From Marinobacter maroccanus (GTDB taxonomy: Bacteria > Pseudomonadota > Gammaproteobacteria > Pseudomonadales > Oleiphilaceae), in the NCBI RefSeq assembly GCF_002933275.1, contig NZ_PSSX01000001.1:186001-250000 (forward strand): a stretch of 64,000 bases of DNA, read 5' to 3'. Both the position numbers and the translations under genes were made by a program. Of this stretch, positions 37,331-45,577 are shown piece after piece. The notes beneath the pieces are model-generated. The model had not been told where the DNA came from and made no database searches. It saw only the letters and a program-made list of their open reading frames with translations. Numbering within the stretch: the stretch's first letter is position 1; each line of letters starts with the position of its first letter.

Positions 37331-38861
37331 TCCGCTCCCGGACAAACACGATCAAAATAACTGCGAGGGTCAGGACCGGCCAGGAGCCAGTTTGCATGTA
37401 GGGCGTGCTGCCCGTGGCGGTGAACACCTCGCCGGTCAGGGTGGCGCGCTCGAACTGAGGGATGGTTTCGGTCAGTTCGCCCCGGTTATTGATGATCGCA
37501 GTCACGCCGTTGTTGGTGCCCCGGAGCATGTAGCGACCGGTTTCCAGTGCCCGCATTCTGGCAATCTGCAGATGCTGTAACGGCCCAATGGAATCGCCAA
37601 ACCAGCCATCGTTGCTGATCGTGAGCAGCAAGCCCGCGCCCCGGGCGTTGAAGGCCACGAAATCCGGGTAGGCGACTTCATAGCAGATGAAGGGCATCAC
37701 ATTGACGCCATTGGCCTTCAGCGGATCCTGCCATTCGGGCCCCCGGCTGAAATCGCTCATGGGCAAATCGAAGAAACCAATCACCCCCCGCAACACGCTC
37801 TGTAGTGGCACATACTCCCCGAATGGCACCAGCTTCTGCTTGTGGTAGATGCCTTCGCCGTTGCCGATGGCCATGATGCTATTGTGAAACGTGAAATCTT
37901 CAATACGGTCGCTGAATCCGTACCAGGGTATGCCGGTAATCAGGGTGCTGTTGTCACCCAGTTCTGCACTGATGTGGTCGATGATCTTGCCGGCCTGATC
38001 CTGGGGGATGGGAATGGCGGTTTCCGGCCAGAGGATCAGGTCGGTGTCCCAGTGGTCTTCGGTCATCCCCAGATAGGTGACGATCTGGTCCTTCAGGAAT
38101 TCCGGGTCCCACTTGATCTGCTGGGGAATATTGCCCTGCATGGCAGCAAACGAGGTTGGGTCCTCGCTCAGATCCGTCCAGTCGAGCCGGTTCATGGCCG
38201 GGGCAACTAACCAGGGAATCAGGGCGACAACAACGGTAACGCTCGCAGCAACCGGTTTCAGGTGTTTCAGCAGCCACCAGCCGCCGTACAATGCGGCACC
38301 GGTTGCAGCAATCCAGAACGTGATGCCATGGACGCCGGTCAGAGGTGCCAGCCCGGCCAGCGGGCCGTCAGTGTGTGCGGTGCCCAGATACAGCCAGGGA
38401 AAGCCGGTGAGCAGCCAGCCCCGGAGCCAGTCGCCCAGGATCCAGATGGCCGGAAACAGGATCAGGCGCCGGGCCGGGCTGTCCTTGGCAAGCTTGCCCC
38501 AGAACCAGAAGGCCAGGCCATGGAACAGCGCCAGGCCAGCCACGAACAGAACCGTCAACAGGATGGCAATGGGAATTGCCGTGTTGCCGTGTTCGCTGAT
38601 GCTGATGTAGACCCAGCTCGCGCCGCTGCCGAACAGCCCCAGGCCAGTAAGCCAGCCGGCCCGGAAAAGCTTCTCCGGTGCCAGGGGGATGGTGACCAGG
38701 AGAATCAGCAGTACCGAGATAGGGCCCAGCCACCAGAGGTTGAACGGTGAAAAGGTCAGGGTTTGCAGGGCGCCGGCGACCACGAGGGTAGCCGCGCCCA
38801 ACCAGACGTTGGAGGAAAGCGGGGTTTTCAGTGCTCGGGTGTTTGTGGCGTCACTGGTCAC
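37299..38861 (-). CDS. lnt: Apolipoprotein N-acyltransferase
   Basis: Lnt adds the third acyl chain to lipoproteins in the inner membrane. The 520-residue protein has about six N-terminal transmembrane helices, then a periplasmic nitrilase-like domain with the catalytic triad visible: Glu in LWPETAIPIPQ, Lys in YHKQKLVPFGEYVPL and Cys in VMPFICYEVAYP. A last hydrophobic helix lies near the C-terminus. It overlaps corC by 11 bp upstream and the convergent ybeL by 32 bp at its end. Confidence 0.96.
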   Translation of the reverse strand: MTSDATNTRALKTPLSSNVWLGAATLVVAGALQTLTFSPFNLWWLGPISVLLILLVTIPLAPEKLFRAGWLTGLGLFGSGASWVYISISEHGNTAIPIAILLTVLFVAGLALFHGLAFWFWGKLAKDSPARRLILFPAIWILGDWLRGWLLTGFPWLYLGTAHTDGPLAGLAPLTGVHGITFWIAATGAALYGGWWLLKHLKPVAASVTVVVALIPWLVAPAMNRLDWTDLSEDPTSFAAMQGNIPQQIKWDPEFLKDQIVTYLGMTEDHWDTDLILWPETAIPIPQDQAGKIIDHISAELGDNSTLITGIPWYGFSDRIEDFTFHNSIMAIGNGEGIYHKQKLVPFGEYVPLQSVLRGVIGFFDLPMSDFSRGPEWQDPLKANGVNVMPFICYEVAYPDFVAFNARGAGLLLTISNDGWFGDSIGPLQHLQIARMRALETGRYMLRGTNNGVTAIINNRGELTETIPQFERATLTGEVFTATGSTPYMQTGSWPVLTLAVILIVFVRERIIPPVSASGS

Positions 38862-39696
38862 TTCGGGTTACCTGCAGCAGACGGATTACACGGTTATCGG
38901 CGTTGGCAATGGTAAAGCGCAAGCCGCCGAATTCAACCGATTCGCCCCGTCTGGGCAGGTGTCCGAATTCCTTGAGAACCACGCCACCAATGGTATCGAA
39001 TTCCTCTTCGTCCATTTCGGTCTCGAAGAACTCATTGAAATCATCAATGGGCGTTACTGCTTTTACGGCGTAGCTGCCATCGCCCCGGGCCTTGATGTGG
39101 GTCTCTTCATCAAAATCGTGCTCGTCCTCGATTTCACCAACAATCTGTTCAAGCACGTCTTCAATGGTGATCAACCCGGCGGTGCCGCCGTATTCGTCCA
39201 CTACAATGGCCATATGGTTGCGATTTTCCTTGAACTCCTTGAGCAGCTGGTTCAAGCGTTTGCTCTCGGGCACGAAGGTGGGCGGGCGTAGGATCTCCCG
39301 GATACGATTCCAGTTCAGATCATTGTTCAGGGCCAGGGGAAGCAGATCCTTGGCCAGAAGAACGCCAATCACGTCATCCTGGCTGTCCCCGATGACCGGG
39401 AACCGGCTGTGTGCGGAATCCATGATTTCGCCCAGAAACTCTTTGGGCTCCTGGGATGCTTTGACGGTGACCATCTGTGAGCGGGGGATCATAATCTCAT
39501 CCACCCGCATGTCGATCACCTGCATGGCACCTTCGATGATGCTCATGGCATCAACATCGATGATGTTCTGGGACTCGGCGTCCCGCAGGATTTCCAGCAC
39601 GTCCTCGACGGACTCAGGCCCGCTGGAGAAGGCCTGTGATATACGTTCCAGCCAGGACTTGCCGCCCTGACTGCGACTCGACTGATCGTCGCTCAT
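38851..39696 (-). CDS. corC: CorC/HlyC family CBS-domain protein
   Basis: CorC (YbeX) is a cytoplasmic CBS-pair protein linked to magnesium/cobalt efflux and, more recently, ribosome-related phenotypes. The 281-residue protein has a Ser/Arg-rich start, two CBS motifs (about 70-190; [11 protein letters not shown] and [17 protein letters not shown]) and a C-terminal CorC_HlyC transporter-associated domain ending [15 protein letters not shown]. There are no membrane helices. It overlaps ybeY by 4 bp upstream and lnt by 11 bp downstream. Confidence 0.94.
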   Translation of the reverse strand: MSDDQSSRSQGGKSWLERISQAFSSGPESVEDVLEILRDAESQNIIDVDAMSIIEGAMQVIDMRVDEIMIPRSQMVTVKASQEPKEFLGEIMDSAHSRFPVIGDSQDDVIGVLLAKDLLPLALNNDLNWNRIREILRPPTFVPESKRLNQLLKEFKENRNHMAIVVDEYGGTAGLITIEDVLEQIVGEIEDEHDFDEETHIKARGDGSYAVKAVTPIDDFNEFFETEMDEEEFDTIGGVVLKEFGHLPRRGESVEFGGLRFTIANADNRVIRLLQVTRSDQ

Positions 39697-40166
39697 GAGT
39701 CTTGTTCCGTTTCCTCTGCTTCGTAGGGATTGCCAAATCCAAGCTGCGCCAACAGCCGGATTTCGAGGGCTTCCATGACCTCGGCATCATCGTCTTCAAT
39801 ATGATCAAAACCCTGGAGATGCAACATGCCGTGCACCACCATGTGAGCCCAATGGGCGTCCAGGGTTTTGTCCTGCTCCCTGGCCTCTGTCTCGACGACG
39901 GGCGCACAAATCACCAGATCTCCGGCCAATGGCACCGTTATACCGGCTGGCGCCTCAAATGGGAAGGACAACACGTTGGTCGGATAGTCCCGCCCGCGAT
40001 ACTGGTGGTTCAGGGCCTGGCTCTCTTCGGTTCCGACAATACGGACCGTCACCTCGGACGGATCCTCGCCCTGCCAGGCCAGTTGCGCCCATTGTTGAAC
40101 CTGAGACTCCGAGGGTATACCCGGCGCTTCAAAAACCTGTTGAAAATCCACAGTCAACTTGCTCAC
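39693..40166 (-). CDS. ybeY: Endoribonuclease YbeY (rRNA maturation factor)
   Basis: YbeY is a zinc-dependent RNase involved in 16S rRNA 3'-end maturation and ribosome quality control. The 157-residue protein carries the H-x3-H-x5-H zinc site in [15 protein letters not shown], following the conserved [16 protein letters not shown] strand. It overlaps phoH and corC by 4 bp on each side, so the cluster is tightly coupled. Confidence 0.96.
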   Translation of the reverse strand: MSKLTVDFQQVFEAPGIPSESQVQQWAQLAWQGEDPSEVTVRIVGTEESQALNHQYRGRDYPTNVLSFPFEAPAGITVPLAGDLVICAPVVETEAREQDKTLDAHWAHMVVHGMLHLQGFDHIEDDDAEVMEALEIRLLAQLGFGNPYEAEETEQDS

Positions 40167-41146
40167 TGGCCAGTCGCACTCCCGTCATCAAAGGAATCGT
40201 AGGCCTCGACAATACGCTGTACCAGCGGGTGGCGCACCACATCTTTCGCTTCGAACCGGGTAAACCCGATGCCCGGCACCTTGCTCAGAACGCTGGCGGC
40301 ATGAATCAGTCCGGAATTCTGGCCGCGGGGCAGGTCTACCTGTGTAGTGTCGCCGGTAATAACGGCGGTAGAGCCAAAGCCGATCCGGGTCAGGAACATC
40401 TTCATCTGCTCCCGGGTGGTGTTCTGGCTTTCGTCCAGAATGATGAACGAGTTGTTCAGTGTACGGCCCCGCATGAACGCCAGCGGCGCAATCTCGATCA
40501 CGCTTTTCTCGATCAGCCGGGTGACATGATCAAACCCGAGCATTTCATAGAGCGCGTCGTACAGCGGGCGCAGATACGGATCCACCTTCTGGGCCAGATC
40601 GCCGGGAAGGAAACCAAGCTTCTCGCCGGCCTCGACTGCGGGCCGAACCAGCAAAATCCGCTTCACCTGCTCGTCTTTCAGGGCCTCAACCGCACAGGCC
40701 ACCGCCAACCAGGTCTTGCCGGTACCCGCCGGCCCGATCCCGAAGTTGATATCGTGGGTGCGGATGTTATGAACATACTTCTGCTGGTTCGCGCCCCGAG
40801 GCTTGGCCTGCAGCTTCGGCGTCTTGATAACCGTCACAGCGCCATCGTAGGGCACGTCCTCCGGCAGGCGCTCAAAGCCGGTTTCCCGGATAAAAAGATG
40901 CACAGTATCCGGCGGAATGTCATCCGTGGCCTCGGTTTCCCGATACAGATGCCGGATAACCTCAACGGCCGCCGCCACATGCTCGGTTTCACCTTCCACC
41001 CGAAAATGATGACCCCGCCTGCCGACTTTCACGTGCAGGCGCTTCTCAATCATCTTCAGGTTTTCGTCAAACTGGCCACAAAGCGTCGCCAGCCGACGCT
41101 GGTCCACCGGGTGCAGGTCAAATTGTCTGTGATCGTTGGCGTTCAA
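40163..41146 (-). CDS. ybeZ: PhoH-like ATPase YbeZ
   Basis: A PhoH-family P-loop ATPase that partners YbeY. The 327-residue protein has an N-terminal KH-like region, then Walker [19 protein letters not shown] and Walker B with [11 protein letters not shown]. No ATG fits; TTG at 41146 has GGAG five bases upstream and gives the N-terminus [16 protein letters not shown] (read as Met). Longer in-frame readings would translate a palindromic element and are unlikely. The gene follows miaB at a distance because two palindromic elements and a REPIN fill the gap. Confidence 0.93.
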   Translation of the reverse strand: MNANDHRQFDLHPVDQRRLATLCGQFDENLKMIEKRLHVKVGRRGHHFRVEGETEHVAAAVEVIRHLYRETEATDDIPPDTVHLFIRETGFERLPEDVPYDGAVTVIKTPKLQAKPRGANQQKYVHNIRTHDINFGIGPAGTGKTWLAVACAVEALKDEQVKRILLVRPAVEAGEKLGFLPGDLAQKVDPYLRPLYDALYEMLGFDHVTRLIEKSVIEIAPLAFMRGRTLNNSFIILDESQNTTREQMKMFLTRIGFGSTAVITGDTTQVDLPRGQNSGLIHAASVLSKVPGIGFTRFEAKDVVRHPLVQRIVEAYDSFDDGSATGQ

Positions 41147-41216
41147 AAGTGCTCCGTTTTGGTTTACTCCCGCTGGTTTCTCTTTCGGGAGTACGTGTTT
41201 CTGATGTTCGGGTAAC

Positions 41217-41329
41217 GGGCAAGGGCCGGAGGGGCTTTCCAAAAAGCGCCCGCAAGTACTTCCCTGTAGGGCTCGGTCGCGCCATCCCTGGCGCTCCACG
41301 TTTTTGGAAAGCCCCTCCGGCCCTTGCCC
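41217..41329. repeat. Palindromic element 6 (type B core, reversed), miaB/ybeZ gap
   Basis: Perfect 29-bp arms (41217-41245, 41301-41329) flank a 55-bp core with GCGCCATCCCTGGCGC and TACTTCCCTGTA. It ends 70 bp before the ybeZ TTG start, so it is in the ybeZ leader if transcription begins at miaB. It is one of three repeats in the 502-bp gap 41147-41648. Confidence 0.93.
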
Positions 41330-41367
41330 TGATAAGTTTATGTGCAGGTCCGAATATGAAAAAACAA

Positions 41368-41455
41368 GTAGGTCGGATTAGCCGGAGGCGTAATCCGACA
41401 GGTTAACTCGTGACTGGCACATTGTTGGATTACGACTTCGTCTAATCCAACCTAC
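41368..41455. repeat. REPIN-like pair of inverted REP sequences
   Basis: GTAGGTCGGATTAGCC... and its inverted partner ...CTAATCCAACCTAC face each other across about 22 bp. Each half is itself a hairpin (CGGATTA/TAATCCG). This is the widespread gammaproteobacterial REP type, normally mobilised by a RAYT transposase, which is not in this window. The second copy has diverged (GGATTA/TAATCC with AA replacing CG). Confidence 0.85.
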
Positions 41456-41506
41456 AGCCCTATGCATTGCCATCTGGGCTTGGCATGCAAGGTAGTAATC
41501 AGCAGA

Positions 41507-41612
41507 GAGTGGTGGGGCCTTCTTCCCAAAAATGTCGGCGGCCATGGATGGCCGACGCCAAGCGCACATGGATGTGCTCGTAGCGGTTTTTGGGAAGAAG
41601 GCCCCACCACTC
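41507..41612. repeat. Palindromic element 7 (type A core), miaB/ybeZ gap
   Basis: Perfect 26-bp arms (41507-41532, 41587-41612) flank a 54-bp core with GGCCATGGATGGCC and GCACATGGATGTGC. It begins the leftward gap 36 bp after the miaB stop (reading leftward). Its core matches elements 1 and 9 closely while its arms do not match theirs. Confidence 0.93.
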
Positions 41613-41648
41613 GCCAAACTCCCAAACCGGACGAATCCCGAATAAGGC

Positions 41649-42995
41649 CTAAAATAACTCCGAGTTCACAGGCACCCCGCGAAGAGAATTGGGATAGGCC
41701 TCCACAATATCGACATCAATAAAGTGCCCAACAACCTCCGGATTCTCATGCCGGAAATTCACAATCCGGTTGTTCTCGGTACGCCCCGCATACTCCCCGG
41801 GGTCCTTTTTGGACAGACCGGTCACCAGAATCCGCTGGGTGCTGCCAACCATCTTGCGGCTGATATCCATCACATTCTGATTCAGGCGATCCTGCAGGAT
41901 GCTCAGACGCTGCTTCTTGACGTCCATCGGCGTATCGTCCGGCAGATCTGATGCCGGCGTACCGGGCCGGGCGCTGTAAACGAAGCTGAAGGACATGTCG
42001 AAGCCGATGTCGTTGATCAGCTTCATGGTGTCCTCAAAGTCCTTCTCGGTTTCCCCCGGGAAGCCGATAATGAAGTCCGACGAGAAACTGATATCCGGGC
42101 GAATCTTGCGTAGGCGGCGGAGCTTGGATTTGTACTCCAGGGCCGTATGGCCACGCTTCATGGCGGCCAGGATCCGGTCGGAGCCGCTCTGGACCGGCAG
42201 ATGCAGGTGGCTTACCAGCTCCGGAACGCGTTCGTAGACGTCGATCAGGGCATCCGAAAACTCCACTGGATGGGACGTGGTGTAACGGATACGATCAATA
42301 CCGTCGATAGTGGCGATCAGTTCAATCAGCTCCGCCAGGTCCATGGTGTCGCCGTCATGGGTTTCGCCACGGTAGGCATTCACGTTCTGGCCCAGCAGGT
42401 TCACTTCCCGAACACCCTGGCTGGCCAGATGGGCGACTTCAGCAATGACGTCATCAGCCGGCCGACTGACTTCTTCCCCGCGGGTGTAGGGCACCACGCA
42501 GAAAGTGCAGTACTTGCTGCAGCCTTCCATGATCGAAACAAACGCCGAAGGGCCGTCTGCGCCGGGCTCGGGAAGGTTGTCGAATTTCTCGATTTCCGGG
42601 AAGCTGACGTCCACCACGCCAACACCGTTACCCTTCGCCCGCACTTCGGTAATCATGTCCGGCAGGCGATGCAGGGTTTGCGGGCCAAAGACCATATCCA
42701 CGTAGGGTGCACGGTCAATGATGGCCTGGCCTTCCTGGGAAGCCACGCAGCCGCCGACACCGATGATCATCTCGGGCTTTTTGCTCTTCAGCTTTTTCCA
42801 GCGGCCAAGCTGGTGAAACACCTTCTCCTGGGCTTTTTCCCGAATGGAGCAGGTGTTTAGCAGCAGGATGTCGGCGTCATCGGGTGAATCGGTCATTTCG
42901 ACGGTTTCACCGGTTTTGAGTAGGTCTGCCATGCGGGCAGAATCGTACTCGTTCATCTGACAGCCGTGGGTTTTGATGTACAGCTTTTTGGCCAT
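41649..42995 (-). CDS. miaB: tRNA-2-methylthio-N6-dimethylallyladenosine synthase
   Basis: MiaB is a radical-SAM methylthiotransferase acting on the i6A37 made by MiaA. The 448-residue protein begins [20 protein letters not shown]; it has the N-terminal UPF0004 domain with three cluster Cys, the radical-SAM motif [12 protein letters not shown] and a C-terminal TRAM domain. The ATG at 42995 is preferred over a GTG three codons upstream because it gives the standard start. It heads the leftward miaB-ybeZ-ybeY-corC-lnt set, separated from ybeZ by repeats. Confidence 0.97.
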   Translation of the reverse strand: MAKKLYIKTHGCQMNEYDSARMADLLKTGETVEMTDSPDDADILLLNTCSIREKAQEKVFHQLGRWKKLKSKKPEMIIGVGGCVASQEGQAIIDRAPYVDMVFGPQTLHRLPDMITEVRAKGNGVGVVDVSFPEIEKFDNLPEPGADGPSAFVSIMEGCSKYCTFCVVPYTRGEEVSRPADDVIAEVAHLASQGVREVNLLGQNVNAYRGETHDGDTMDLAELIELIATIDGIDRIRYTTSHPVEFSDALIDVYERVPELVSHLHLPVQSGSDRILAAMKRGHTALEYKSKLRRLRKIRPDISFSSDFIIGFPGETEKDFEDTMKLINDIGFDMSFSFVYSARPGTPASDLPDDTPMDVKKQRLSILQDRLNQNVMDISRKMVGSTQRILVTGLSKKDPGEYAGRTENNRIVNFRHENPEVVGHFIDVDIVEAYPNSLRGVPVNSELF

Positions 42996-43163
42996 GGGTC
43001 TCACGTAATCTGGTGGATGTTGCGCCGGGAACTGGGTGGTTGAAACGGGGCGCCAGCAAAAAGGAACTGCGTATTATAACGGGGTGCTTAAACTTCAACC
43101 ACCTTTGTCTCGGCTAGTTGCTAGTCCGCTTGTGGTATTATTTCCCGCGTTCTTGCTTGGGTG

Positions 43164-43281
43164 CAGGAAGTGCTTGGGGGATTGTTTTCCAAAACACGCT
43201 ACGAGCACATCCATGTGCGCTTGTTTCGGGCCGTCCTTGGCCCTCAACAGTTTTGGAAAACAATCCCCCAATCACTTCCTG
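43164..43281. repeat. Palindromic element 8 (type A core, reversed), miaB/trmH gap
   Basis: The longest arms of the family, 32 bp (43164-43195, 43250-43281) with one mismatch, flank a 54-bp core. Its hairpins are GCACATCCATGTGC and GGGCCGTCCTTGGCCC; in the second one stem pair and the apex have changed. It lies in the 394-bp divergent gap 42996-43389. Confidence 0.92.
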
Positions 43282-43304
43282 GGCGCCTGAGTTGCTTGAA
43301 AAAC

Positions 43305-43337
43305 GTAGGTCGGATTAGCCGAAGGCGTAATCCGACA
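43305..43337. repeat. Single REP sequence
   Basis: GTAGGTCGGATTAGCC followed by GAAGGCGTAATCCGACA forms a hairpin with stem GTCGGATTA/TAATCCGAC. It is the same REP type as the REPINs at 41368 and 50591 but without an inverted partner, 23 bp from palindromic element 8. Confidence 0.85.
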
Positions 43338-43354
43338 ACCTCGGTAACCCAAAA

Positions 43355-43389
43355 CCAAAAAACCAAACACCAAAAAACCAAACACCAAA
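43355..43389 (+). repeat. A/C-only 15-bp tandem repeat in front of trmH
   Basis: The unit AAAAAACCAAACACC occurs twice and then trails off into AAAA directly at the trmH ATG. The leader contains only A and C on the plus strand and has no Shine-Dalgarno sequence. Confidence 0.8.
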
Positions 43390-44115
43390 ATGACCCCCGA
43401 ACGCCTCGCCCGAATCAAACAAACCCTCAACACCCGGCAACCGGACCTGAGCGTCCTCACCGATCAGGTCCACAAACCCCGGAACCTCTCCGCCATCATC
43501 CGCTCCTGCGACGCCTTTGGCCTTGCCAACATGCACGTAGTCTGGCCGAAGGAAGGCTTTCGGGCGTTTCGGAAAACCGCGGGCGGCAGCTACAACTGGG
43601 TAACCACCCACACCCACCGAAGCATGGACGAAGCGATTGAAAGTCTGAAAGGGCAGGGCCACAAGCTCTACGCCGCGCAGCTTTCCGACCGGGCCATCGA
43701 TTTCCGGGAGGCGGACTACACGGTGCCCTGTACGGTGATTATGGGTAACGAGGTGGATGGCGTTAGCGTCGATGCGGCAGCCCAGGCGGACGAGCACATC
43801 GTGATTCCGATGATGGGTATGGTGGAGTCGCTCAACGTGTCGTCGGCCTGCGCGATTATCCTGTCCGAAGCCCAGAGACAACGAAAACTGGCCGGTATGT
43901 TCGACCAGCGCCGGTTGCCGGACGATGAATACAACCGTCTGCTTTTCCGCTGGTGCCAGCCCACGGTTAAACGCTACTGCGACGACCGCAACCTGCCGTA
44001 CCCGCCCATTGATCCCGAAACCGGCGAATTGATCGACGGCGTAGGCTGGATGCAGGAAGTCCGCAAACTGCGGGCCAGTCGTCAGAGGTGGAACGGTGAA
44101 GCCGGGGTCAGATGA
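43390..44115 (+). CDS. trmH: tRNA (guanosine(18)-2'-O)-methyltransferase
   Basis: TrmH is a SPOUT-class enzyme that 2'-O-methylates G18 in the D-loop. The 241-residue protein begins MTPERLARIKQTLNTRQPDL and has the family helix VHKPRNLSAIIRSCDAFG, SPOUT motifs VIMGNEVDGVS and IPMMGMVESLNVSSA. The start is certain by family comparison, yet no ribosome site is visible: the leader is A/C-only. The stop TGA lies inside a perfect 24-bp palindrome, so the last residues (about GVR) come partly from that repeat. Confidence 0.95.
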   Translation: MTPERLARIKQTLNTRQPDLSVLTDQVHKPRNLSAIIRSCDAFGLANMHVVWPKEGFRAFRKTAGGSYNWVTTHTHRSMDEAIESLKGQGHKLYAAQLSDRAIDFREADYTVPCTVIMGNEVDGVSVDAAAQADEHIVIPMMGMVESLNVSSACAIILSEAQRQRKLAGMFDQRRLPDDEYNRLLFRWCQPTVKRYCDDRNLPYPPIDPETGELIDGVGWMQEVRKLRASRQRWNGEAGVR

Positions 44116-44130
44116 AAGCTTTCATCTGAC
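44107..44130. repeat. Perfect 24-bp palindrome covering the trmH stop codon
   Basis: GTCAGATGAAAG is followed directly by its reverse complement CTTTCATCTGAC, and the flanks extend it (GGGGTCAGA... ...TCTGACTCC). The TGA at 44113-44115 is the trmH stop. The GGGGTCAGA/TCTGACYCC outer sequence resembles REP-type repeats tied to REP transposases in other bacteria. Confidence 0.8.
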
Positions 44131-44148
44131 TCCATGTTCGGGCCTGTT

Positions 44149-45165
44149 TCACTCCTCCCGAGCCTCCAGATACCGCTGAAGCTGCTCCCGCAAAGCCTTG
44201 GGAAGCCGGGTAATCGTCAACGCGTCTTTGTCACGGTCATAGTAAACCGCCTGATTCACCAGGTCGGATGAAAACGACACGCTCATGCCACCCCCGGAGC
44301 CGGCAATGCGCACCAGCTTCTTCACCTTGCGATGGTCCGGGTGCAGCACTCCGCTTTCCGGCAGTTCGGCAGTTTTCGACGCAAACTCCTTGAACCGCTG
44401 CGGCTCGCTCTCGTCCAGGTAGCCTGAAAGCGCCTCGATTTCCACCGGCTCGCCCAGGGCATGTTGCTCCTTGCAGAACTCATAAGCCTTGTTGCGAACC
44501 TCGCCGGCCTTCTCCGGCTCCGAGGATTTCGCGAAGGCCTCCACCGCGTCCAGGAAGGTCATGGTTTCCTTTTCCACATCCACCTGATTGGTAAACCCGC
44601 ACAAACGGATAAACAGCTCTCCTGGCTCCCCGGTGCCACGACCGTGCACCAGTGTCAGGTAACTTTCTGCCGGGTTGTTACCACGCCAGTCATCCAGCTC
44701 GATGCGGACGGCCAGATTCAAACGGGAAAGACTGAGGACGTCGGTGGCATCCAGTGCCTGATTGCCATCAAAACGCATGGCACTGTCGGTCTCCAGAATA
44801 AAAAGATAAACCACCTCGGCGTCCGCCAAAGCATCGTGGACAATCATCAGATGGCCGTCGAACTCCCCCTGGCTGCCGGTCAGCAGTTCCTGCCACTGTC
44901 CGAACAGGCGATCGGTCATGGCGCCGAAGGTTTGTTTGTCTTCCAGGTAGTCCTTCAGCCAGGCGCTGAACGGGCACTCACCCAGGTCCTCGGAAAACCG
45001 GCCGTATTTCTTGCCAGGCTTGCTGTTGAACAGACGCTTCATCTGCTTGTGCAGCCCCTCGTAATCGCCACCGGGCTCCTGCAGGGCCTCGCCGGTCACA
45101 AGGCGGGCAGGCTGGCCCGGCTGGTACTGGCTGGCGAAGGCAGTGCGGAGGTGTTTGATGGCCAT
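44149..45165 (-). CDS. yejK: Nucleoid-associated protein YejK (NdpA)
   Basis: YejK is a nucleoid-associated protein that also interacts with topoisomerases. The 338-residue protein fits the family (about 335): N-terminal MAIKHLRTAFASQYQPG, central LVHGRGTGEPGELFIRLCGF, C-terminal VRIAGSGGGMSVSFSSDLVN and ITRLPKALREQLQRYL. Single leftward gene, convergent with trmH. The 412-bp space upstream holds two type C palindromes. Confidence 0.92.
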   Translation of the reverse strand: MAIKHLRTAFASQYQPGQPARLVTGEALQEPGGDYEGLHKQMKRLFNSKPGKKYGRFSEDLGECPFSAWLKDYLEDKQTFGAMTDRLFGQWQELLTGSQGEFDGHLMIVHDALADAEVVYLFILETDSAMRFDGNQALDATDVLSLSRLNLAVRIELDDWRGNNPAESYLTLVHGRGTGEPGELFIRLCGFTNQVDVEKETMTFLDAVEAFAKSSEPEKAGEVRNKAYEFCKEQHALGEPVEIEALSGYLDESEPQRFKEFASKTAELPESGVLHPDHRKVKKLVRIAGSGGGMSVSFSSDLVNQAVYYDRDKDALTITRLPKALREQLQRYLEAREE

Positions 45166-45269
45166 TTTTGGCTCCTGTTCGTTGTTTCGGTTAACTCAGA
45201 GAGGCGGGATTCTGCCACGTATTGGCGTTGGATTCATTGGTAGTCTGCTGGTTCTGGGGGTGGGCCGCA

Positions 45270-45351
45270 GGGCAGGTGCGTATTTTTCTTACGAAAAAAC
45301 AACTCGCTTCGCTCAGACATCTTTTTTCTAGAGAAAAATACGCACCTACCC
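45270..45351. repeat. Palindromic element C1, yejK/cysN gap
   Basis: Arms of 20 bp (45270-45289, 45332-45351; one mismatch, weaker pairing beyond) surround an inner stem GAAAAAA/TTTTTTC and a centre ACTCGCTTCGCTCAGACAT. Read on the minus strand the centre is GAGCGAAGCGAG, which includes GCGAAGC, a sequence known to form an unusually stable DNA mini-hairpin. Confidence 0.88.
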
Positions 45352-45425
45352 CACGTCCACGGGCCTTTCAGTGGTCCGCCAAAAAAAGAATGAGTGTTTT
45401 GCTTTGGGAATTAACACCAGGGTAT

Positions 45426-45526
45426 GCCGGCGACGGGGTGGGGGTATCTTTTTCTGCCGGAAAAAGATGTCTGAGCGAAGCGAGTTGTTTTTCCAAAGAA
45501 AAAGATACCCCCACCCCGGCGCCAGC
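45426..45526. repeat. Palindromic element C2, yejK/cysN gap
   Basis: Arms of 30 bp (45426-45455, 45497-45526; two mismatches) surround an inner stem GGAAAAA/TTTTTCC and the same centre as C1 in the opposite orientation (ATGTCTGAGCGAAGCGAGTT). C1 and C2 therefore form an inverted pair 74 bp apart with a shared centre and different arms. The gap 45166-45577 holds nothing else recognisable. Confidence 0.9.
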
Positions 45527-45577
45527 CGCCAAAGTAGCCAGCCACCGAAGTAAGGGTATCTCCAGTCAATTCAAAAT

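Noticed and set aside
41147..41299. N-terminal extension of ybeZ to an upstream ATG
   Set aside because: It would translate palindromic element 6; the TTG at 41146 has a good ribosome site and gives the family N-terminus.
41368..41455. CRISPR-like array from the recurring GTAGGTCGGATTA sequences
   Set aside because: Copies are single or in inverted pairs, not regularly spaced direct repeats, and no cas genes are near; they are REP/REPIN sequences.
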